Source of the DNA: Marinovum sp034669705
GTDB taxonomy: Bacteria; Pseudomonadota; Alphaproteobacteria; Rhodobacterales; Rhodobacteraceae
DNA: 64,000 bases
NCBI RefSeq assembly: GCF_034669705.1
Contig: NZ_JAXMOR010000004.1
Location: 62,001-126,000, forward strand
Reading direction: 5' to 3'
Of the stretch, positions 57,592 to 64,000 are shown piece after piece. The position numbers were made by a program, and so were the translations under genes. The notes beneath the pieces were generated by a model that saw only the letters and a program-made list of their open reading frames with translations, was not told the DNA's origin and made no database searches. Position 1 is the first letter of the stretch, and the number at the start of each line of letters is the position of its first letter.

Positions 57592-58605
57592 ATGTTTGGC
57601 GCTGATCGAATTCCAATCGTGCTTCTGACCGGCCACCTGGGCAGCGGCAAGACCACCTTGCTCAACGACTACCTGTCTGCGCCCGAGGTGGAACCGACGC
57701 TGGTGATTATCAACGAATTCGGCGAAGTGGGTCTGGATCACCAGTTGGTGCGCCAGACCGACGAGAATGTCGTGCTGATGGAGAACGGCTGCATCTGCTG
57801 TTCGGTGCGCGGCGACCTGGTCGAGACGCTCAAGGACCTGCACGTCGATCTGCGCAAGGGGCGGCTGACCCCGTTCGGCCGCGTCGTGATCGAGACCACG
57901 GGCCTCGCCGATCCGGTGCCGGTGGTGCACAGCATGATGAACGATTTCCAGGTCATGATGGCCTACGAGTTGACGGCGATCGTTGCGCTGGTCGATGCGG
58001 TCAACGGCGCTTCGGTGCTGGGCAAGTATCCCGAGGCCGTACGTCAGGTGGGGCTGGCCGACCGGGTCTGCCTGAGCAAGACCGACCTCGCCACGCCCGA
58101 GGCCATCGACACTTTTAGAACCCTGATCGCGCACACCAACCCCGGGGTTCCGGTCACGCTGCGCACGCCGGGCAGGATAGACCGCGAGCTGTTCGAGACG
58201 CGCTTTCACGACACCTCCGGCAAGACCGACATCGAACGCTGGCTGGGTCGGGCCGGGGGGCAGGCAACGTCGCTGCACGGGGCCGGGGGCGACATCCGCT
58301 CAACCGCGATCATCCGCGACATGCCGGTCAACTGGGATGCGGTGTCGCACTGGATCGACCTGCTGGTTGCCGCACACGGGCCGAACCTGTTGCGGGTCAA
58401 GGGGTTGCTGAATATCGACGGAGCTGAGCGGCCTTCGGTCATCCACGGTATCCAGCACCTGTTTCACCCGCCGGAAGAGCTTGCCGCCTGGCCCTCGCAG
58501 GACCGGCGCACGCGGATCGTCTGCATCGTCGACGGCGTGCCGACCGACGAGATCCATGCGCTTTTCACCGAAGCCGAGGCCATGCCGCGCAGCGTGCCCG
58601 CCTGA
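57592..58605 (+). CDS. COG0523 (CobW/ZNG1-like) metallochaperone GTPase
   Basis: 337 residues from ATG 57592 with AAGGAGG 9 nt upstream. Walker A LLTGHLGSGKTTLLNDYL, the metal motif ENGCICCSVRGDL (CxCC), VIETTGLADPVPVV, LSKTDLA and a C-terminal CobW_C domain ending RRTRIVCIVDGV. Family members deliver Zn, Co or Fe to client enzymes. Sitting between the ABC binding protein and permeases, it may load the amidohydrolase at 49453 (inference). Confidence 0.88.
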   Translation: MFGADRIPIVLLTGHLGSGKTTLLNDYLSAPEVEPTLVIINEFGEVGLDHQLVRQTDENVVLMENGCICCSVRGDLVETLKDLHVDLRKGRLTPFGRVVIETTGLADPVPVVHSMMNDFQVMMAYELTAIVALVDAVNGASVLGKYPEAVRQVGLADRVCLSKTDLATPEAIDTFRTLIAHTNPGVPVTLRTPGRIDRELFETRFHDTSGKTDIERWLGRAGGQATSLHGAGGDIRSTAIIRDMPVNWDAVSHWIDLLVAAHGPNLLRVKGLLNIDGAERPSVIHGIQHLFHPPEELAAWPSQDRRTRIVCIVDGVPTDEIHALFTEAEAMPRSVPA

Positions 58606-58763
58606 GTGCTGACCGGTGCGCCGCGCGCGCCCGGATCACCATGCCATCGCCATGAAGACCCTGCCCGGCACCGCAGCCCCTTGGGCGCAGTACCGGGTTC
58701 GCGATGCTTTTGCCCGTGGTAATCATTATACAAATTGTTATTTTAGTAGACTTGTGTTGACTT

Positions 58764-58777
58764 TCGTATACGATAAT
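58764..58777 (+). promoter_or_regulatory. FCD-GntR operator copy before the ABC permease operon
   Basis: TCGTATACGA (58764-58773), the most symmetrical copy of the motif, merging into a -10-like GATAAT (58772-58777), 36 bp before ATG 58814. The surrounding 58718-58780 segment is AT-rich. Confidence 0.65.
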
Positions 58778-58813
58778 TGAGGAATCACGGACCACCCGGA
58801 AGGCGGTACTGAC

Positions 58814-59788
58814 ATGACGATGTGGCTCATCAGGCGTTTCTTGCAGGCCGGCTTTGTCATCCTGGCGATGACAGTCATCGTCTTCATCGGCGTCAGCGTC
58901 ATCGGCGATCCGATGGAGATGCTGGTCGCCCCCGACGCCACCCAGAAGGAACGGCTGGAGGTTGCCGCCGCGCTTGGCCTCGACCGGCCGCTCTGGCAGC
59001 AGTATTTCACCTTTCTCAGCGGGCTGGCCCAGGGCGATTTCGGGCGCAGCTTCATCTATGGCGAACCGGCGTTGCAGGTCATCCTGACCCGGCTTCCGGC
59101 GACGCTGGAACTGGCCTTCACCGCAATCGGCATGTCGGTGCTGGTCGGGGTGCCGCTGGGCCTGTATGCTGGGCTTTATCCCAACGCCAAATCCTCCAAG
59201 GCGATCATGGCCGGCTCGATCATCGGCTTTTCGCTGCCGACCTTCTGGGTCGGGCTGATGCTGATCGTGATCTTCGCGGTCGAACTGGGGTGGCTTCCCG
59301 CCAGCGGGCGGGGCGACACGGTGAGCGTGCTGGGGCTGCAATGGTCCTTCCTGACGCTGGACGGCTGGTCGCACCTGCTCTTGCCGGCGCTCAACCTCGC
59401 GCTCTTCAAGGTCTCGCTGATCCTGCGGCTGGTGCGCGCCGGGGTGCGCGAGGTCATGCCGGAGGACTACGTCAAGTTCGCCCGCGCCAAGGGCCTGAGC
59501 GAAGGCCGCGTGATCTTCGTGCATGTGCTCAAGAACCTGATGATCCCGGTGGTGACGATCATCGGGCTGGAGTTCGGCTCGGTCATCGCTTTCTCGGTCG
59601 TCACCGAAACCATCTTTTCCTGGCCGGGCATGGGCAAGCTGATCATCGAGAGCATCAACCTGCTCGATCGCCCGGTGATCGTGGCCTACCTGATGATCAT
59701 CGTCCTGCTGTTCGTCGTCATCAACCTGATCGTGGATCTGCTCTATACCGTGCTCGATCCGCGCGTTCGCATCAGAACCGGAGCGTGA
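58814..59788 (+). CDS. Peptide-type ABC permease (DppB)
   Basis: 324 residues, six helices, with the DppB/OppB N-terminal pattern RRFLQAGFVILAMTVIVFIGVSVIGDPMEML and the EAA loop VREVMPEDYVKFARAKGLSEGRVIFVHVLKNLMIPVV. First gene of a B-C-D-F operon with 1- to 4-bp junctions. Confidence 0.92.
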   Translation: MTMWLIRRFLQAGFVILAMTVIVFIGVSVIGDPMEMLVAPDATQKERLEVAAALGLDRPLWQQYFTFLSGLAQGDFGRSFIYGEPALQVILTRLPATLELAFTAIGMSVLVGVPLGLYAGLYPNAKSSKAIMAGSIIGFSLPTFWVGLMLIVIFAVELGWLPASGRGDTVSVLGLQWSFLTLDGWSHLLLPALNLALFKVSLILRLVRAGVREVMPEDYVKFARAKGLSEGRVIFVHVLKNLMIPVVTIIGLEFGSVIAFSVVTETIFSWPGMGKLIIESINLLDRPVIVAYLMIIVLLFVVINLIVDLLYTVLDPRVRIRTGA

Positions 59789-59789
59789 C

Positions 59790-60710
59790 ATGACCGATCT
59801 CAGCCAATCCCCGACGCTGGCGCCGCAACGCTCGGAAATCGAACCGCCGATCCGGCGCGTCATCCGCGAATTCTCGCTGTCCAAGATTGCCGTCGGCGCG
59901 CTGGCGCTGCTGGTGCTGCTGGTGCTGGCGGCGGTCTTCGCGCCGCTGATCGCGCCGCAGAACCCCTATGACCTTGCGCAGCTCGACATTATGGACGGGC
60001 GCCTGCCGCCGGGGTCCGAAGCAATGGACGGCTCGGTCTACTTGCTCGGCACCGACACCCAGGGGCGCGATATGCTCTCGGCCATCCTTTATGGGCTGCG
60101 GATCTCGCTGGGTGTGGGGGTCGTCTCGGCGCTTGTGGCCTCGATGCTCGGCGCCACGCTGGGGCTGACGGCGGCCTATGCCGGCGGGCGGGTCGAGACC
60201 GTCATCATGCGGTTGGTCGATCTGCAACTGTCCTTCCCGGTGATCCTGGTGGCGATGATGATCCTCGCGGTGCTGGGCAAGGGGATCGGCAACGTGATCC
60301 TGGCGCTGGTGATCGTGGAATGGGCCACCTATGCCCGGGCCGCGCGCGGCGCCGCGCTGGTAGAAAGCGAAAAGGAATACATCGAGGCCGCGCGCTGCGT
60401 GAACATCCCGCGCCATCGCATCCTCTTTGGCCACCTGCTGCCCAATTGCACCGCACCGCTGATCGTGATCGCAACGGTCCAGATTGCGCGGGCGATCTCG
60501 CTGGAAGCCACGCTCTCTTTTCTCGGCCTCGGCGTGCCGGTCACCGAGCCCAGCCTCGGGATGCTGATTGCCAACGGCTACCAGTTCATCCTGTCGGGCG
60601 AACACTGGATCAGCGTTTTCCCCGGTCTCGCGCTGCTGATCACCATCGTGGCGATCAACCTGGTCGGCGACCAGCTGCGTGACGCCCTCAACCCGAGGAA
60701 AGGCGCATGA
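59790..60710 (+). CDS. Peptide-type ABC permease (DppC)
   Basis: 306 residues. Short cytoplasmic N terminus, then LGTDTQGRDMLSAILYGLRISLGVGVVSALVASMLGATLG and EAA loop SEKEYIEAARCVNIPRHRILFGHLLPNCTAPLIV, the DppC/OppC hallmarks. It begins one base after the dppB stop. Confidence 0.92.
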   Translation: MTDLSQSPTLAPQRSEIEPPIRRVIREFSLSKIAVGALALLVLLVLAAVFAPLIAPQNPYDLAQLDIMDGRLPPGSEAMDGSVYLLGTDTQGRDMLSAILYGLRISLGVGVVSALVASMLGATLGLTAAYAGGRVETVIMRLVDLQLSFPVILVAMMILAVLGKGIGNVILALVIVEWATYARAARGAALVESEKEYIEAARCVNIPRHRILFGHLLPNCTAPLIVIATVQIARAISLEATLSFLGLGVPVTEPSLGMLIANGYQFILSGEHWISVFPGLALLITIVAINLVGDQLRDALNPRKGA

Positions 60711-61708
60711 GCGAACCTGTTCTCTCCGTGCGCGGCCTGCGCACCGAATACCCGACCCATGCAGGCACCGTCATCGCCGTGCGCGACGTGTCCTTCGACG
60801 TCGCCAAGGGCGAGGTTCTGGGCCTTGTCGGCGAGTCCGGATCCGGCAAGACCGTCACCGGCTTCTCGATCATGGGGCTGCTCGAAACCCCGGGGCGCAT
60901 TGCCCAGGGCGAGATCCTGTTTCACGGCCGGAACCTGGCGGACCTGCCGCCCAGGGAGATGCGGAGCCTGCGCGGCAACCGCATCGCCATGATCTTTCAG
61001 GACCCGATGATGACCCTGAACCCGGTGCTGCGGATCGACACCCAGATCATCGAGACCATATTGGCGCATGAGAAGATGTCGCGCCGCGCCGCCTGGGAAA
61101 AGGCGCGCGATGCGCTCGGCGAGGTCGGCATTCCCGAACCCGAGGCCCGGCTGTCGGCCTATCCGCACCAGTTTTCCGGCGGGATGCGCCAGCGCGTCGC
61201 CATTGCCATCGCCCTGCTGCACAAGCCCGAACTGCTGATAGCGGATGAGCCGACGACGGCACTGGACGTGACCATCCAGGCGCAGATCCTCTCCATCGTA
61301 CAGCGGCTGGTGGCGCAATACGGCACTTCGCTGATCTGGATCACCCATGACCTGTCGATCGTGTCGCAGATCTCCGACCGGATCGCGGTGATGTATGCGG
61401 GCCGCTTTGTCGAACTCGGGGCGGCGGGGCAGGTCATCGCGACGCCGCACCACCCCTATACCAGCGGGCTGATCGGTTCGATCCCCAGCGCCAACGCGCG
61501 CGGCCAGCCGCTGACGCAGATCCGTGGCACCACGCCCTCGGTGCTGAACCTGCCGACCGGCTGTCCGTTCAGAACGCGCTGCGATCATGCCGACGAGGCC
61601 TGTCTGCAAGAGCCGCCGATGGCGCCCGATCCGGCGCATCCAAGCCACCGGTTCCGCTGTCTCCATCCGCTGGCCGTTGGCGTACCACTGGAGTTGGAGC
61701 CGTCATGA
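60707..61708 (+). CDS. Peptide-type ABC ATPase (DppD)
   Basis: 333 residues. Walker A GESGSGKTVTGF, Q-loop FQDPMMTLNPV, signature FSGGMRQRVAIAIAL, Walker B LLIADEPTTALDVT, H-loop THDLS, and the oligopeptide-transporter C terminus with cysteines (GCPFRTRCDHADEACLQ) that may bind an Fe-S cluster. ATGA overlap with dppC. Confidence 0.93.
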   Translation: MSEPVLSVRGLRTEYPTHAGTVIAVRDVSFDVAKGEVLGLVGESGSGKTVTGFSIMGLLETPGRIAQGEILFHGRNLADLPPREMRSLRGNRIAMIFQDPMMTLNPVLRIDTQIIETILAHEKMSRRAAWEKARDALGEVGIPEPEARLSAYPHQFSGGMRQRVAIAIALLHKPELLIADEPTTALDVTIQAQILSIVQRLVAQYGTSLIWITHDLSIVSQISDRIAVMYAGRFVELGAAGQVIATPHHPYTSGLIGSIPSANARGQPLTQIRGTTPSVLNLPTGCPFRTRCDHADEACLQEPPMAPDPAHPSHRFRCLHPLAVGVPLELEPS

Positions 61709-62754
61709 CCCGTTCAGAGCCCCTGTCCCCGGCGTCCGCGGGCGCGACCACAGACCTGCCGCACCTCGAATTGCGCAACGTGTCGAAGCATTTCACCAAG
61801 CAGACCGACATCATCGGCAAGATCGCCGAGAAATCCGGGCTGACCTGTCCCGCCCCGGTGCTACGGGCGGTGGATGACGTCAGCCTCGAGGTCGCCAAGG
61901 GCGAAGTGCTGGGGCTGGTCGGCGAATCCGGCTGTGGCAAGTCCACGCTGGGCCGGGTGATCGTCGATCTGCTGACCCCGACCTCGGGCGAGGTGCGCAT
62001 CAAGGGGCGGTCCCTGTCCGAGATGAGCGCCTCCGACCGCGCCGAGGCGCGGCTGCGGACGCAGATGATCTTTCAGAATCCCTATGCCTCGCTCAACCCG
62101 CGCCATCCGGTGTCGCGGATCATCGGCGAGGCGCCGCGGCTCAACGGGTTGGTCAAGGGAGCGCGCGCAACGAAGGACCATGTCGCGACGCAGATGGCCC
62201 AGGCCGGGCTCGACCCGGAAATGTCGGGGCGCTATCCGCACCAGTTCTCCGGCGGCCAGAGACAGCGGATCGGCATTGCCCGGGCGCTGGCGGTGCAGCC
62301 CGACCTGCTGGTCTGCGACGAATCCGTCGCCGCGCTGGACGTGTCGATCCAGGCGCAGATCATCAACCTGTTCATGTCGCTGCGCGAGGAATTCGACCTC
62401 ACCTACCTGTTCATCAGCCACGATCTTGGCGTGGTGGAACATATCTCGGACCGCGTCGCGATCATGTACCTCGGGCGGATCGTGGAGCAGGCCCCGGTGG
62501 CCGAGATCTTCGAGCGGCCCAACCACCCCTACACACAGGCGCTGCTCAAGGAGGTGCCGCGGATTTCGACCAGCAAGAAGGAGTTCAAACCGCTGGAAGG
62601 CGAGATCCCCAGCCCGCTCGATCCGCCGAAGGGCTGTCATTTCCATCCGCGCTGCCCGCATGCCTTCGACCTCTGCCGCGCAGAGCGGCCGGTGCTCAAG
62701 TCCGTCGCCCCGGGGCATGTCTCGGCCTGCCATCTGAACGATGTTCAATCGTGA
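61705..62754 (+). CDS. Peptide-type ABC ATPase (DppF)
   Basis: 349 residues. Walker A GESGCGKSTLGRV, FQNPYASLNPRHPV, signature FSGGQRQRIGIARAL, Walker B LLVCDESVAALDVS, HDLGVVEHISDRVAIMYLG and the C-terminal CHFHPRCPHAFDLC cysteine motif. The insert KQTDIIGKIAEKSGLTCPAPVLRAVDDV near the N terminus is longer than in DppF. ATGA overlap with the previous gene. Confidence 0.93.
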   Translation: MTRSEPLSPASAGATTDLPHLELRNVSKHFTKQTDIIGKIAEKSGLTCPAPVLRAVDDVSLEVAKGEVLGLVGESGCGKSTLGRVIVDLLTPTSGEVRIKGRSLSEMSASDRAEARLRTQMIFQNPYASLNPRHPVSRIIGEAPRLNGLVKGARATKDHVATQMAQAGLDPEMSGRYPHQFSGGQRQRIGIARALAVQPDLLVCDESVAALDVSIQAQIINLFMSLREEFDLTYLFISHDLGVVEHISDRVAIMYLGRIVEQAPVAEIFERPNHPYTQALLKEVPRISTSKKEFKPLEGEIPSPLDPPKGCHFHPRCPHAFDLCRAERPVLKSVAPGHVSACHLNDVQS

Positions 62755-62792
62755 GGGCTCAGGGGCGATGAAATATTTTCGGATAATCTGCG

Positions 62793-62816
62793 TTGTAAAT
62801 CGTATACTAAACTGCA
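62793..62816 (+). promoter_or_regulatory. Promoter/operator before the FAD oxidoreductase gene
   Basis: TTGTAA (62793-62798) followed by TCGTATACTA (62800-62809), in an AT-rich segment 75 bp before ATG 62884. Sixth copy of the FCD-GntR operator, placed just downstream of a -35-like box as at 50791 and 55669. Confidence 0.6.
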
Positions 62817-62883
62817 ATAAAGAATTCAAATCGGTAAATCGAAACGGGCCGCCGCCCGCTGTGCTGTTCGGGAGCTGAACAAG

Positions 62884-64000
62884 ATGTCTAACGCCACCAC
62901 CCTCGTCATCGGAACCGGCATCGTCGGCATTGCGACGGCCTATTACCTGTCGCGGGCCGAAGGCCATGGCCGGATCACCCTGGTCGACCGCGACCAGCCG
63001 ATGGCCTATACCTCGGCCCAGTCCGGCGAGAACTATCGCACATGGTGGTCGGAACCGGCGATGGTGAATTTCACCAGCCGCAGCATCGAGCTGATGGAAG
63101 AGATCGCGCGCGACAGCGGCAACCGGATCAACATGAACCGGCGCGGCTATGCGCTGTGTACCCGCGAGAGCGATATCGACAAGCTGGTCGAGCAGGTCCG
63201 CAAGGGCTATGGCGACCGGGCCGAGGATCTGCTGCGGTTCCACACCTCCGCCGAGGCGCCGGGTTACCAGTCCTTCGAAAGCCCCGATTGGGAAGGCGTG
63301 GCCGACGGCGTCGACGTGGTGTCGAACCAGGACCTGATCCGCGCGCGCTTCCCCAATTTCGATCCCGAGGTCCGCAATATTCTGCATGTCCGCCGCGGCG
63401 GCGACATCAGCGGCCAGCAGATGGGCATGTACATGCTCGAAAAGTTGCGCGAGGCCGGTGCGGTGCGAATCGTCGCCGAGGTCGAGGATATCGTCGCGCA
63501 GAACGGCTTTACCGTCACCCTGCGCGGCGCGGACGGGGTGGAAACCCGGCAGTTCGACCGGGTAGTGAATGCCGCCGGTCCCTTTGCCGACAGGATCGCG
63601 AAGATGCTGGGGGTCGACCTGCCGATCTACAACACCTTCCAGCAGAAGATCGCCTTCGAGGATCGCGAAGGTGCGATCCCGCGCGCCACGCCCTTCTCGA
63701 TCGACCTCGACGGCCAGATGATCGACTGGACCGACGAAGAACGCGCCATGCTGCTGGAAGACACCGATCACGCCTGGTTGGCGCAGCAGATGCCGGGATC
63801 AATCCACTGCCGCCCCGACGGCGGCGACGGCGGCAAATGGATCAAGCTGGGCTGGGCCTACAACGAGACCCCCGGAACCGCGACCTTCGAGCAACCGACC
63901 GACACCAACTTCCCCGAGATCGTGCTGCGCGGCGCGGCGCGTCTGAATCCCGCGCTCAAGGCTTACTACGGCCAGTTGCCGCGCGGGATGCACCACTACG
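62884..64000 (+). CDS. FAD-dependent oxidoreductase (DAO family), partial
   Basis: 372 codons are visible; the gene continues past the window end. N-terminal dinucleotide motif LVIGTGIVGIATAYYLSR and acidic residue in ITLVDRD; SAQSGENYRTWW, then HVRRGGDISGQQMGMYMLEKLREAGA and VVNAAGPFADRIAKMLGVDLPI are typical of the D-amino-acid oxidase/sarcosine dehydrogenase superfamily. It likely oxidises an amine or imino acid released inside the cell from the imported compound. It has its own operator copy. Confidence 0.88.
   Translation, partial: MSNATTLVIGTGIVGIATAYYLSRAEGHGRITLVDRDQPMAYTSAQSGENYRTWWSEPAMVNFTSRSIELMEEIARDSGNRINMNRRGYALCTRESDIDKLVEQVRKGYGDRAEDLLRFHTSAEAPGYQSFESPDWEGVADGVDVVSNQDLIRARFPNFDPEVRNILHVRRGGDISGQQMGMYMLEKLREAGAVRIVAEVEDIVAQNGFTVTLRGADGVETRQFDRVVNAAGPFADRIAKMLGVDLPIYNTFQQKIAFEDREGAIPRATPFSIDLDGQMIDWTDEERAMLLEDTDHAWLAQQMPGSIHCRPDGGDGGKWIKLGWAYNETPGTATFEQPTDTNFPEIVLRGAARLNPALKAYYGQLPRGMHHY

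Noticed and set aside
58565..59884. 439-codon minus-strand frame opposite dppB
   Set aside because: Asp/His/Gln-rich antisense of a membrane protein gene; no motif or ribosome-binding site.
61861..63771. 636-codon minus-strand frame across dppF and the FAD gene
   Set aside because: It spans two well-supported plus-strand genes and lacks any domain pattern.

Overview
The window looks like part of an extrachromosomal replicon of a Rhodobacteraceae (Roseobacter-group) alphaproteobacterium. It is GC-rich and carries a repABC replication/partition module, VirC/VirD-type mobilisation genes, several TRAP transporters, and the strawberry-notch helicase / toprim / DUF932 / DUF2493 accessory set I associate with alphaproteobacterial plasmids. 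The organism call is inferred from gene content; there is no rRNA or tRNA in the window.

Region 1 (1-11.6 kb) is a sialic acid and amino-sugar catabolic island. A SiaP/SiaQ TRAP system and a NanR-like regulator point left, and nanA and a UTRA-type regulator point right. A tight leftward operon follows: nanE, nanK, sugar-ABC binding protein, two permeases, nagB, nagA, ABC ATPase. Together these give uptake, aldolase cleavage of Neu5Ac to ManNAc, kinase/epimerase conversion to GlcNAc-6-P, then NagA and NagB to fructose-6-P. A direct repeat of GGTNCA-like words with a 5-bp gap occurs at nanR, nanA and nanE and is a good NanR operator candidate.

Region 2 (11.6-16 kb) starts with a degenerate IS6-family end and a beheaded TIM-barrel gene, followed by repA, repB, an antisense-RNA candidate, repC and two perfect parS-like palindromes.

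Region 3 (16-35 kb) is the plasmid accessory backbone, mostly transcribed rightwards toward the probable oriT: a frameshifted large ParB-like gene, TacAT, ssb, an AbiE-like pair with a truncated toxin, DUF932, several small unknown proteins, a Phd/PemK-like pair, a 1460-residue methyltransferase/helicase, a toprim protein, a DUF2493 protein and ParDE. Three genes here share a covarying hairpin leader 12-14 nt before their start codons, the most novel structure I found.

Region 4 (35-43.8 kb) is the mobilisation module: virC2, virC1, a probable oriT, virD1, virD2 and virD4, followed by hipBA with three repeated operator half-sites. No VirB-type secretion genes are present in the window.

Region 5 (43.8-49.1 kb) holds an MFS transporter and stress genes (dps, universal stress protein, DUF1127, two Rnk-like proteins).

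Region 6 (49.4-64 kb) is a second catabolic island: amidohydrolase, two paralogous FCD-GntR regulators, a complete TRAP system, a GAF protein, a peptide-type ABC importer, a COG0523 GTPase and an FAD oxidoreductase cut by the window end. A TCGTATACGA-like operator matching the FCD-GntR consensus occurs at six places in front of its transcription units, so the island is probably one regulon for an unidentified nitrogenous compound.
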